Shown piece after piece: positions 1 through 11,248 of a DNA stretch of 22,924 nt. A program made the translations under genes and the position numbers. The stretch spans positions 1 to 22,924 of the forward strand of contig JADNYJ010000496.1 in the NCBI GenBank assembly GCA_015501075.1, in the 5' to 3' direction. The stretch's first letter is position 1, and each line of letters starts with the position of its first letter. The notes beneath the pieces are model-generated. The model ran no database searches, had not been told where the DNA came from, and saw only the letters and a list, made by a program, of their open reading frames with translations. This DNA is from Gymnopilus junonius. Lineage: Eukaryota; Basidiomycota; Agaricomycetes; Agaricales; Galerinaceae.

Positions 1-2709
1 TACTAACATCTCGTTTCAAGGACTCAGTGAACTCCCTCATTCTTGGGCTGTGATACCCCCAGACTTGAATATTTCAAGACACGTTGAAGTGCTGCTTTCC
101 GTGGAAACAACGATTCACACCGTCGACAATTTGGAAAGCGTAGATCAGCGACTTTCTCGCGGACCTTTCACGCATGTATCGCCTTCTCCAAACGGCAAAT
201 CTTTGGCCCTGCTCACCTTCAATGGGACACTATGGGTCGTTTCAACTGATTTCCAGCGAAGCATGGCCGAATTTGACACCACGACGGTGCCAGGTGCTGA
301 AGGCCCGGTGCGACAAGTTGAATGGTGTGGTAATGATGCAATCCTGGTGACATGGAGTTCATTGGTCGTCCTCGTCGGTCCCTTTGGAGATACATTGCAG
401 TAAGTCTCTTCAACTGCAGTCGGACTTCTGGATGGACTGTAACTGAATTTCTTGTCGTTTAGATATTTCTACATAGGATCGACCTTCGTCATTACTGAAA
501 TGGATGGCGTTCGAGTAATTGGCCAGGAAGTTTGTGATCTTATCCAGAAGGTTCCAGGTGCGTTCAAGGCTTATTTTTGCCTAAAGCGTTTTTTGTCTTA
601 TTTTCCGTTTCTTCAGCATCCACTCTGTCAATATTTAGACCCGGCTCTACGTCTCCCTCAGCCATCCTTTTTGACGCCTGGGAGAGCTTCACGAAGAAGT
701 CGCCAAAGGCTGATGAAAGCATCCGCAGTATCCGTCCGGAGTTGGCAAAAGCTGTGGACGAATGTATCGACGCTGCTGGACAAGAATGGGAGCCCTATTG
801 GCAACGTCGACTTCTTAATGTTTGTCGATTCGTACAATATCGCCCAGTATTGAAATGAAATGTTTCCGTTCACAGGCAGCTACATTTGGGCGAGGCTTCT
901 TAGATTTCCACAATCCTACCAATTTTGTTCATACGGGTCAGACCCTGAAAGTTCTGAACGCTGTTCGTTTCTATGAAGTTGGAATCCCTTTAACTTATAT
1001 CCAGTAAGCCCTTTTGTTCTTTTCTTGTTTCCTTGTTTTGAGGTTTGACAACATTTCGTAGATACAACTATGCTTCTCCGTCCCATCTGATCTCACGACT
1101 AACGTCTCGGAATATGCATCTACTGGCTCTTCGAATATCAGGCTTTCTCAATCTAAAACCTGACGCAGTTTTAAAACACTGGGCTTGTGCCAAGATAATA
1201 AAATCACGACCCACTACCACCGGTACAGGAAAAGAGGCTGAGCTCAGTGCAGACGATGAAGTGTGTCGTGTAATTGTGGAAAAATTCAAAGAGTTGGGCA
1301 GTATCGACGTTAGTTACGCTGATATAGCAAAGAAAGCATGGGAAGTTGGTCGAGTAGGCTTGGCTACTAAGGTGAGACCTGATTTTTAAACTCCTCACCT
1401 GTCAAGATTTCTCTTCTTCGATTTTCGCTCACTCGGCACTGTAGCTACTTGACCATGAACCCAAGGGTTCCGACCAAGTACCCCTCCTGCTTGCCATGAA
1501 AGAGGATAAATTGGCTCTTGTAAAAGCGGTTGATAGTGGCGACACTGACTTAGGTAAGTTGTCTTTATCTCTGGCATGGTCTTATTCGTTAAGCTAGTCT
1601 GTTCTAGTCTACCATGTTTTACTACACCTTCACAAAAGGTTGCCTCTAGGCTCGTTTTTTCCGACTGCTTGAAGATGGCGGACAGGCCCTAGTGCCTGCC
1701 ACCAAACTCTTAGAAGTGTATGCAAGAGAGCAGAACAGGGAGATGCTGCGAGATTTTTATTACTCTGATGACCGCCGCGTCGAGAGTGCCGTTCTGTCAT
1801 TGGAAGAAGCGGCACAGATGATGGTATGAGTTCCGCACGTGCAGCCTTGACCATTTCTGATTTGCTTGTGATGAATCTATCAGGATGAAACGTCGAAGCT
1901 GACAGCCGTGAAGACAGCGCATAAATTCTTTTCGGAAGATAAAGATCGCTCATTTGAAGCTAAGGTGCCGCCTGATTCCTAGTTTGCTTTGCGCTTCACA
2001 GTAAAATCTGACAAGTGGAAATTCAAACACTTCAAATAATCTAGACGACCGATGACTATGCACGTCTGCTTGCTTTCCAACAGCAATTGGAAAGCGAAAC
2101 TCAAGGGAAAGTCAAATTTTTCGGGGCTCAGCTTGAACGAGACGATACGACAGTGCTTGTTGAATGGACTTGCAAAAAGAGCGGACAAGATCAAATCGGA
2201 CTTCAAGGTGTCTGATAAGCGGTACGTACGCGGAGCTCCTACCATCTTTTTGAAAAGGAAGCGTGATGATGATGGGAGGTTGCTTCCAAAAAAGACTTAC
2301 TAAGAACCTAATTCGGCAGGTTTTGGTACATCAAGATGTATGCTCTAACCGAAATTAGAGACTTTGAAGGGTTGGAAACGTTCTCGCGGTCCAAGCGATC
2401 CCCGATAGGCTACGAGGCCTTTGTCCACCATCTCGTTGAAAAAGGACATCAGAAGGAAGCCATCGCTTATGTCGTTAAGTGCGACCCTCCCCGACGGCGG
2501 ACCTATATGTTGAATGTGGGGAATGGCGCTTGGCTGGGAAAGAGTGCAAGGACAGGGGGATAAATCAAAATTAGAGTCAGTATCTTGAGGTTTCTTCGTC
2601 TTGTGTTGTTTGCAATAACTGTATTCTGTTCTTTAGGGAGTTACGAAAGAAGGCGCCGAATTCTTTGATTGAGCGCGAACTTGGTCAAATTGCAAGCAGC
2701 ATGAAGTAG
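1..2709 (+). CDS. VPS16: Vacuolar protein sorting protein VPS16, 5' end missing, four apparent frameshifts
   Basis: VPS16 is a core subunit of the HOPS and CORVET tethering complexes, which drive fusion at endosomes and the vacuole. About 675 codons are visible; the first roughly 150 residues lie left of the window. Exons inferred: (1 or 21)-399, 463-557, 617-819, 876-1003, 1062-1371, 1445-1553, 1608-1823, 1884-1964, 2045-2221, 2320-2575 and 2637-2709. The N-terminal part is the beta-propeller ([25 protein letters not shown]). The C-terminal part is the helical solenoid ([50 protein letters not shown]), ending in GQIASSMK and TAG. Single-base frame changes are needed at about 1655-1660 (T6, +1), 2117-2126 (T5/G4, +1), 2496 (-1) and 2555-2559 (G5, -1). 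TACTAAC at 1-7 followed by CAAG at 17-20 may be the end of an upstream intron. Family assignment is very secure; the intact state of the gene is not. Confidence 0.93.
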
Positions 2710-4331
2710 ACTCTTTGTCTTAAAACGCTCTTTTCCATACCGCCTCATCCACTTTAGTTGCTTTGTGTTCCAGGGAAATATACCATGTGGGATAACATTC
2801 GGTTGCGTACATGACGGGCTTCGGGCTGGACCACTCAACCCTGGAGTAGAGTTAAATTCCTACGTGGCTATCAATTGCCGTGATATCTTCTTGCAAATTT
2901 GTCTCGTTTGTTGTTGCAAGAAGCGTCGCCCTCTAATTACATAATAACGCGAGATGACCATTCCAGGCTGATACCACCCAATCGTTCATCAAAAGGAGGG
3001 ACATAATCGGACCAAATTTGAAATTGTTTGGGTTTTAGCAGGTCAGCGAAAAAATGGCACTGAACTTGGAGCCAGTCCTTTCATTCGGCCACTAAAATCC
3101 AAAGGCTGCCAACGCATGACCACATTCAATGTGTTCTGTTTCGAATACCAGGAACGAAACTACACAGATTTGAGCTGGTCCCGAAATCGGAAAGACTAGA
3201 CCAGAACACGTTACTTTAGAACAGTGTGCTCAGCACCTACATATGTTCACTCTTCAAAATATGTTCAAATCTCAGGACATGCCAAACTATTCTGGCCAAT
3301 GTCAGCAAATGTTACTGAGAGAAAAATAGAAAAATAAACATTGTATATTCTGTCGAGCTTTGTCGTCGATTCTGTCGATTCCGAATCAGGAATAGATGGT
3401 GGAGAGTCTAGATCATGTGGCGTAACGAGATACATTTACCATTTTTGGAAAATTTTGCTGCCTGCAGAGCAACAGCCGTCGGGAATGAGATGTCCGATTC
3501 TTTGTTCGTCAATCAGCATATTACTGTTCGTCCAGAACCTGGACGAACGTCGAATGTTTCTACGACTTCAAGAAACTAATTACAAATACGGAACAATACA
3601 TCTGAAAGAGCTGAAGTACTTTTAGGTTATCGATGATCCGGAGGGCAAGTCCCATCAGCGGGCAAGAGTTGCCCCGTGAATCCACTTATTTCGGAAAGTT
3701 CTGCTGCAGCTGTAGAATGTGATGCTCTTCTAGTTCAACACGTGTTAGTTTATTAATATAAACCCGAACTCAATGTCGGACTTTGTTGACAAACAATTTA
3801 AAGTTTTCATGCCGGTGACACCACTACGCAATTTTCTGGAAGCCCTTGGAAGTTAATTGTTTCTCGACTTGAGAAGACCCATGCCGAGGTACTTGAATGA
3901 GTTACGTGGGCGAATTAATGAACAAGTTGACTGATAGAAATGATAGCCTTCTTGAATATGCGGCTGAATGAGGTCCTTAAAAAATAGCGGTACATCATTG
4001 TTTATATATCCTTCTGTGAAAATCGAGGTACGTTCTGTCACATTTCATTTGAAGGCTGTGGTAGGCAGTGGACGTCATCTGGTATATCACATTCTGCTTT
4101 GCACTATCTTGTTGAATCTTCCTGTTAAGATACTAGAAACAGCTTATCGACTGTCAAACCTATAAGAAACCGAGGGAACATCATGTTGAGTGGAGTCGGA
4201 AACAAACGTCATGGAGGACATAATGCAACGTATCGAAAACGTATACCCTATTCAGATGATCTTCTCTCGTTTTCCGTTGTCTTTAAATGGCCCAAATTCG
4301 TGCATTGAACGACAGTTAAACACTCTCCGAA
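2710..4331. other. Intergenic region, no gene recognised
   Basis: AT-rich stretch between VPS16 and the BTB-like gene. Stop codons are frequent in all frames, and the longest open frames (about 90 codons, for example 3341-3625) show no recognisable motif or splice structure. It should hold the VPS16 3' UTR at its left end and the promoter of the BTB-like gene at its right end. The structures I can point to are the inverted repeat at 3526-3548 and a 10-bp palindrome containing CACGTG (AACACGTGTT) at 3737-3746. No terminal repeats or transposon coding sequence were seen. Confidence 0.6.
3526..3548. repeat. Perfect 10-bp inverted repeat, 3-nt loop
   Basis: GTTCGTCCAG at 3526-3535 is followed by AAC and then its exact reverse complement CTGGACGAAC at 3539-3548. 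It could form a tight hairpin or be a dyad-symmetric protein site. It lies about 780 bp upstream of the BTB-like gene, and no function is known. Confidence 0.85.
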
Positions 4332-5627
4332 ATGAATCTAGACCAGCCCTTATACATCTATGAAAAAGATCAGGTCCCTCTTCCTTTGCCCTCTGACCAA
4401 ACACTGGTCGATGAAAACCCAGATTACTTTGCTTCCTCGATCTATGGGCCTGCCGAGCCTCCAAGCCTTCAAAGCTACGTTCAAAGTCAGCAGGCGCTAT
4501 GTTACAGTTCGAACTCACATGCTCTTCCAGCCCTAGTCGGCAGCTCTATCTTACCAGTGTCATTGACCGTGACGGACACAGTCCCTGTTTCTACAGCATT
4601 TCACGCGAATGCTATCCCACCTCCCAATACGCTCTTTCTGTCTTCTGATGGCGTCTCTTTCCATGTCCGCAACGAGACGATCCTGGAAAGCTCCCCCCAG
4701 GCATTTGAAGCATATCTCGCGGTACCATTGTCCGATTTTCGCTTCAGACAGCAGATCATTCGACTTGATGCTCCCAGTGCCGAGCTGAACATTATCCTAC
4801 ACGCACTATATGGGACATCAGCAGCGGCATATTCACCAGATACTAACATCCTAGTGAATGCAATTGACCGCATGCCGACTTATGGCATCTTACCCCAGTC
4901 AGTCATATGGCCATTAACCCACTTGTATTATCTTCTTCTTTCTCATGCACCCATTTGTCCTCTCAAAATCTACGCTCTTGCTGCACACCATAATATTTCT
5001 GCGCTCGCCATCAGTGCATCAGCTCACCTCCTGTCATACGACTTGACCACCATCACAGACGATATGGCAGAGCGGATTGGTGCCATTTATTTGAAAAAGC
5101 TGCTGACACTCCACATAGAGCGTAACAGATCGCTAAAGCAGATTCTCCTGCGCCCGCCCCATCCCCATCCACCAACAAATGAATGTAGCTTCACCAATCA
5201 GGACAGGTTGACACGAACCTGGGCATTGGTCAGTGCGCATTTCGTTTGGGATGTACAGCCTGGTCAGTACTTACCTGTTGGATGGGATCACCGAACTTTC
5301 TGAGTATCCTGAAATTCTCAGACTTTTCTTCCCATGGTATAAGGGGCATCATAAATTCCCTTCCGGAACGTCTCTCCTGTGGGATATGCCTTGAAGTGCT
5401 GGAGGATAAGATAAAAGATACTGTGGTCCAGTGGGCTTCCGTCAAGGTATTTTGTTTTCTATCTGACAGAGACGGTGGACGAAAGGCTGGTATTAAATTT
5501 TGCACTGCTCCTATCAATCAGCGCGATGGGAAGTTGCATGCTATAATCTGGTCTTATCAGTTTTATCCACAAGTGTAATTGCTGTTTTATTTTTACTTAC
5601 ATATTATCTATGCAGCGCACAATCTGA
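4332..5627 (+). CDS. BTB/POZ-like protein of the agaricomycete type
   Basis: The first exon 4332-5262 encodes about 310 residues, followed by 5322-5446 and a short last exon 5616-5627 that would encode Arg-Thr-Ile-stop. After a Pro/Ser-rich N-terminus, the segment from about residue 97 (TLFLSSDGVSFHV, then ESSPQAFEAYL) resembles the start of a BTB fold: an exposed 'SSDG..F.V' strand followed by helices. LNIILHALYG and TYGILPQSVIWPL continue that domain. The C-terminal helical part contains AHHNISALAISASAHLLS and, in exon 2, ERLSCGICLEVLEDKIKD with two cysteines. Donors GTCAGT and GTATTT and acceptors CTCAG and TGCAG support the introns; the second is long (169 nt). If it is not spliced, the frame instead ends at 5578. 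BTB proteins usually mediate dimerisation or act as cullin-3 adaptors, but partner and role here are unknown. No frameshift is seen in this gene. Confidence 0.78.
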
Positions 5628-6432
5628 CACGATGGCAACACAATTTCTTGGATGTCTGTCCTTAGCAGACCAAATACAACGAAGATTCCCAATAGGTTAA
5701 TGGATGACATCGTTGTATTTGTAATTGACATATTGAAGCTGTTCCTTTTTCGTCGACTCCAAAGGATCTGCGTATTTCATAGTGGCGGAAATGTCATGAC
5801 AAGCAGTCTTCACGTTAAATTGAGGAGCCGCTGTAAAGGAGGCCACGACGCAAGACTTTTGGATTGGATAGGTATTGTGCCTTGACTGCTCCATGTCAGT
5901 GTGATATACTTATGCCAGTGTCGTACATAACGTAACTAACTATGTGAATCAATGAGTCAGTCCCCAGTTGTTAGAATCAGGCTGGACCATCAAGTGGCAT
6001 GTCAGCCTACTAGTACTTGAAGTTCATAATATAGGACGTTGAGAGGCTGTCCTACAGAGCTAGACCAAGTATCTTTTTAGCGAATATCTTGTCAGTACTA
6101 CGGCCAAGCCGAGCAGTGATCGCCAGCAGGTGGAGAAATATTTCACCCAAAACGTCATTGGGCTTTAATAAAGAGAGTCAAAGTGGCGCTTTGTGCTTTA
6201 ATCGACCATAGAGGCAGGATTACCGTATATGCAAATTCAAATTGACAAGGATAATGAAATCCTGGGAAAGGATTACAAAACCACCGAGGTCGGCATCGTC
6301 GGACTTCGCAAATTGAAACTGGCCTGCAACACTCATCCACTCCGCCGAACCTTTGAGGAGGATAAAGCGTATGATTGGATGCGTCTCCTTTATATTGTAT
6401 GCTAATCATGTTCCGAATTTCTAGGTTTCAAG
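5628..6432. other. Intergenic region between the BTB-like gene and NAA10
   Basis: No open frame here has recognisable motifs or a usable exon-intron structure. It carries the 12-bp inverted repeat at 5671-5721 and must include the 3' end of the BTB-like transcript and the NAA10 promoter. The sequence just before the NAA10 start codon (TTTCAAGATGAAT) has A at -3, as expected for a good start context. Confidence 0.55.
5671..5721. repeat. Perfect 12-bp inverted repeat, 27-nt spacer
   Basis: CAAATACAACGA at 5671-5682 is matched by its exact reverse complement TCGTTGTATTTG at 5710-5721. It lies about 45 bp after the predicted stop of the BTB-like gene, so a hairpin in the 3' UTR is possible. The remnant of a very small inverted-repeat element is another reading. 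No target-site duplication is visible. Confidence 0.8.
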
Positions 6433-7268
6433 ATGAATATCCGATTAGCAAAGGTATGAAGATCTCCCACCGGCCCTTGTCCATTACTGTGCTGGTTGCA
6501 ATCTGTCTGATGTCAGGTCAACTTAAAGGCTCTCTGCTCATCTTAAACTTATGAATCCCAGGTGGAAGATCTTATGGGCATGCAAGCATGCAATCTCCAA
6601 AATCTGCCGGAGAACTACATGATGAAATTCTGTACGTCGTCACTTTACAATGTGGAAGCGCGTCGATTCTGAAGTACAAATCGCCTTGCGACAGGGATGT
6701 ATCATGCCATGACATGGCCTCAGATTTCATTCGTTGCGGAAGATGAGAAGGGAAGGATCGTTGGTTACGTCCTGGCTAAAATGTGCGGTTCATCGCCTTC
6801 AAGCACTGGAACCTCCTCATTAACCACCTATGCCCGTTTCCCAGAGAAGAACCTTCAGAAGAAGACAAAGATGAAGAGACTCATGGCCATGTTAATTCAA
6901 TATCCGTTCTCCGATCTTACAGGCGTCTAGGTCTCGCTAAAAAGCTGATGCTGCTTTCACGTTTGTCATTCCATTGCACATTTGTACGGAATAGTCGTCG
7001 TTGACAACAATCACTCAACAGAAGAGGCTATGTCGTCAATATACAGAGCATCTTACGTGTCTCTTCATGTCCGCAAATCGAACAAGGCAGCCATTGCTTT
7101 ATACCGTGACACTCTTGGATTTGAGGTCGCAAAAGTGGAAAAGAAATATTGTACGTGGACCGTCCCCTGTGCCCTTTTTTATCCCTTACTAATTGAATAT
7201 CCCTCTGGCGTCTAGACGGTGATGGTGAAGACGCGCTTTCTATGAAGCTGTCACTCAAAAACTCATAG
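6433..7268 (+). CDS. NAA10: N-alpha-acetyltransferase, catalytic subunit of NatA (Naa10/Ard1)
   Basis: Naa10 transfers acetyl from acetyl-CoA to Ser, Ala, Thr, Gly and similar N-termini exposed after Met removal, acting with Naa15 on ribosomes. Six exons: 6433-6453, 6562-6631, 6695-6782, 6845-6960, 7022-7150 and 7216-7268, giving 158 residues, the usual length for the family. The protein starts [15 protein letters not shown] and has [25 protein letters not shown], the acetyl-CoA loop RRLGLA (the R/Q-x-x-G-x-A motif) and the conserved [16 protein letters not shown], then [11 protein letters not shown] at the end. All five introns are GT-AG and all phases close without a frameshift. Two junction codons differ from the family norm: MKFW rather than MK(Y/F)Y at 6631/6695, and LAKI rather than LAKM at 6782/6845. 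The gene converges on SYG1. Confidence 0.95.
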
Positions 7269-7370
7269 ATTCGTAGTCGTCCATCCCTGTTGTATTGATA
7301 GAATGCACAGTCCTACATCCACACAAACGGTTGGGTAGATGGACATGTGGATACCCTATGCTTCTGAAGG

Positions 7371-10300
7371 CTATCGTTTGACCTTCAACTGGTGATCGTC
7401 ATCGTCATCATCGTCTACATTCCTGTCATTCAGCGCGTATGGTAATGGGACCTCTCTTGTCGCCCGATATTGATCCATGTTACCAAGATGCTCGTTCTCC
7501 AATCGATCTGTCATGGTCTGTCACAACAGCACGGAAGGTTATTGAGGAAGGGAACTTACAGAAGTTCCACTGCCATCTCCTAAGCATCTCCAGGAATCCG
7601 CCGATAAACGTTCGGACCATTAGGTTGGGTCCGTTTCTTGGGATATAGATGACCCAAATGAATCTAATAAGGATATCCGATACCTGCAGAAGCGTTATAT
7701 TCAAAGTTAGGGTTATGAAGCAACCATAAACTGGCTCTCACAATCGCAAAATAATATAGCTGATGAAATGGAAGATCAGAACGTTATATGTTTGGCCAGA
7801 AAGGCGAAAAAACCGCACTGGTATTTGATCTGAGTAAATAAGATCCGATCGCAATAGAGGGTTTTTAACCCGCGTTCGTAATAGGGACCAATCCATCAAA
7901 AGGTCCTGCATGGGAGGAGATCACGTACTTCAGCTCAAGCTATTTGGTGGCGCAAGAGGACTTACCCAAGCGCCTCCGTAAAGCGCGTAACAAGTACTGG
8001 CCAGACACCAAAGAGCGAAAATAGTGCCACGTTCATTTTCTGTATGAAATGGCATATATTTACTACTCATAAAGCGGTATGGAAGAAAAGGACCAACCGT
8101 GGTGTCTCCACATAAAATAAAACAAGTAAGTAATAATTCCACTTCCATATTTACCGCCCTTTTGATGGAAATGAAAAGGAATACATCAGTACTCCAAGTA
8201 ATACAGGTAAAAGGGGCCCATTACATTGATCAGATGTGTAACCAATTTCGAGTCGGCATAACGCTTGATGGATTGCACCATACGGATGAGCAGAGGCAAT
8301 GCTGCCAGGGAAAATCCAATCGGCCAAGCAGGAGAAGGAGCACCGCACTTCGCCCAATTGGCTGAAAAGTCATCCGCGTAGACGCACACGAAGAAGTATA
8401 AGTTTGAGAGTGTGAAAATCAAGCTGCAGAACTGATCCCTGAATAGCATGATGAGGAACGACAGAGGTCGAGGGAAAAGTTCACGATAACATACCCCATC
8501 CAGAAATCTGCGAACTGATGATATCAAGAAAACAAGGCGATGTAAGTAACAATCATTCCATTACGCTGCAGTGCAATATCAGCCCACCTCGACAGGTCTT
8601 GTACCGGATACGAACTGCCTCGCTATGATCTTGATCAACCAATACCGAGAAGGCCTGTGCAAAATTGGCAAAGGATTGAAAAGCACGATGGCAGTAAATG
8701 CTAGCCATATCAGAGGCCAAATCGTCGGAGATACCCTTGGATGGTCTGTCAAAGAGAAAGACAGCCAGAATGCATAGCACAGCGACGAGAAGAGGATGGA
8801 TGGGATCTGATCGGAGTTTCCAGTAGTAAGCACGATTCATGTATCACGAGGATATGGTGGTAGCCTTGCCTCGAAGTACTGACGGAAATCAATCTGTGTG
8901 CGCATATCAAGCTCTGCCGTCAAGGAGATGTTTTAGAATGACTGGCTGAATGAAATCGAAGACAGTGCTCACCGAAAATAAAAGAGTAATTGATCTGCGC
9001 AGTGGACCATACCATCAAATTGATGCCTAGTAAGAAACTGAATACCACTGGGATAAGAAACACGCCGTATACGAAGAGAAGTGGACCCCACGCAGGCATT
9101 GCCTGATGGGTATGCCGCTGCAACGCTGATGGGTTTTGAACATGCAGAATTCATATAGGAGTCGAAAATGTACTAACCGTTGAAGAGCCCATAAGCAAGA
9201 GCAGGGACCGCAAGTCCGACGTACAGACCAGATTTAAAGGCACTGAAATGATGACTTTTGGTCGCACTCCCCACTCGTAATCGTGTTTTGGCTCTTTTTT
9301 GATCACCTCGAGCTATGAAGGTAAAATGTCAGGAGGAAGAATGTTCGGACTGATTTGACAGTACCGAACGCTGCCGCATACAAAACTTCCATCTCGTCCA
9401 TCATTTTCTTGACGGCCTCATCTGAGGCAAAAGAACTTTTTTCGACCTGGGACATGTTGGATTTCAATGGACAAGCAAAGGCAAGACGATCAAAGAGGTA
9501 CCCTTTCTGCCATGTACCGATCTTGCACGGGTTTCTAAAACGGTTCGCTTCAGCGTAGATATCAATTATCAAGAATAGATATTAGTACGTGGGTGATTTT
9601 TTCGAACTTTTTGAGGGCTTTGCGGAAGCCATCAAGATTTAGCACCTATTGACGGCGGACGTTAGGACGGAGCGAGAAGAAAACATTTCACAACTCACAC
9701 GATAATTATGCAATAACTCAAGCCCGCTGTACAGAAGAGGATTGGTCAGCTATCGAAAAGGCAAAGTGGCCGTCCGTCCAAGGGAAGACGACGTATGAAA
9801 CAAGATGTAACATGAATACGCTTACTGATAGTGCTCTATGACAGCTTTCTTCAATTTCCTCCTCGCGTAGAAATAGCTATCTGGATCTGCAGACAGGGGC
9901 AAGCGAGGTCGCTCCTCGCTCTCCGTGGTCGATTCATCAGCAGCTTCGAGAGAATGATCATTTTCCAAGTCTTTCCGTTTACCCATTGATTTGGCTGTAG
10001 GCTTTTCTGGTAAAGCGGAGCTAGTAGAGCGAACTTTGCCATCGTCCGTGTCCAACGTGCGGCTTGTGCTTCTCCTTGACATTGCTTTATCCGTTGAAGG
10101 GCCATCTTTTGGACCATTTGGAGGTCGCTCTATAACTGGAGGAGGTCGGCGGTCGAAGATGGTTTTCAAATTTGAAAGGATTTTCGAGGACCAAATAACT
10201 CGGGATTTAGCTTGCTAAACATGGAATGTGAAATTGGAGCTGAAATTGTAAACGGGAAGAACAGACCTGGAAAAGTTTTCGGTGTTCGTGTAACTCATCT

Positions 10301-11104
10301 AGCTGCTGGTGCAGTACATGACCCGAGCCAGCATCTCTTTTTCTCTTGCCATATAGAAGCATTCGACCTTGTCAAGCTGGGCATCGAGCAAAGTGAAAAA
10401 TGCCTTCTCTTGAGGCGTCAGGTGTGCCAGGACTTCATGTAGGGGTGGTGGTGCAGAATAGGTCGAGAGACCTGTTCATGAATCGCGGTCAAAAGAAGGC
10501 TAATGCAGAAGGGGAGTGAGCTTGCGTCGACCCAAAAGGCCCCTTCCACCTGGTATGCCCGTGAAATTCGATACCTTGCCCGCACTGTTCAAATGGTGGG
10601 TAGTAGCTACATGGTCGAGAGAGGGCTTCTTTGAGCTGATAGAGTCATGTTCATCCGAAACCCGATTGGGTTCTGTAGTTCTGGAGGTTGTTTTCAGGTC
10701 TTGGCCCTTGTTTGGTGAGGATGGTGTCCCGTCGTCCCTCCTCGAAACTTCCTCGATATCGGACGATAGAGGGGAAGCATCGTCGTCCGGAGAATCGTCG
10801 CTGTGTATAATGTGGAATCTGTGATTAGGTTGACACTTCCGAATGACAGTGATGCGCTTTTTGAGTCCTCGATAGTCACTGCCTCTTCAAAATCAAAATT
10901 GACACCACACCAAGGATGCTCTTACTTACATATAGGCTTTTTTCCATTCGGGGTCTGGGGGACGCGTCAGATGGAAGCACCGCTGAAGAAAACAAAACTC
11001 GATGCCTGATTATCCTGTAATTTTCTGCGATATCAAGAAGCTCCATGATCACTATCTTCATTACCACACCGTAAAGCAAAAAAGACGCACTGTGCAAATT
11101 TCAT
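7371..11104 (-). CDS. SYG1: SPX-EXS domain protein of the SYG1/XPR1 family (phosphate exporter family)
   Basis: Integral membrane protein of the XPR1/Syg1 family. The SPX domain senses inositol pyrophosphates and the EXS domain forms the phosphate-export channel in XPR1; the role of fungal Syg1 is less settled. About 21 exons give about 828 residues. SPX parts: MKFA start at 11104, EWKKAYIDYRGLKKRI (junction 10930/10878), LTPQEKAFFTLLDAQLDKVE, LKKAVIEHY, GLELLHNYR and LDGFRKALKKFEK with its lysine cluster, then DEAVKKMMDEMEVLYAA. EXS parts: SGLYVGLAVPALAYGLFN, PLLFVYGVFLIPVVFSFLLG, ADFWMGDQFCSLIFTLSNLY, RMVQSIKRYADSK, WDLLMDWSLL and ILIRFIWVIYIP. The tail is acidic (seven Asp). The 5' part needs two single-base corrections (exon 1/2 near 10950-10990, and near 10317-10324), while everything from 10214 down to the stop is in frame. 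Exon 1 is the least certain. Confidence 0.93.
8807..8869 (-). other. Non-canonical GC-AG intron in SYG1
   Basis: On the - strand the exon ends TTCGAG and the intron opens GCAAGG, then closes GATCAG. This joins QYFE to IPSILFSSLCYAF at phase 0, exactly where the family continues. No GT donor nearby keeps both the frame and the conserved residues. GC-AG introns normally keep a strong AG|GCAAG donor, as here. Length is 63 nt, in line with neighbouring introns. Confidence 0.8.
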
Positions 11105-11248
11105 GATCGCGCTCGACGCGGGTATAGGAGCAGTCTTGAATTATCTAGTCCCTTCTAAGAGGTATAAAGAACGTGGTACGAGAGAGTTCTACTTGGGCCC
11201 CGCCGACTTGGCCGTTCATGAAAAAAGTACTTCGAACCCTGGCAGCAT

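Noticed and set aside
3341..3625. Possible small gene in the VPS16-BTB gap
   Set aside because: No motif, and it contains a perfect inverted repeat more typical of non-coding DNA.
7439..7648. 69-codon open frame on the + strand
   Set aside because: It overlaps the last exons of SYG1 (- strand), where the conserved ILIRFIWVIYIP segment lies.
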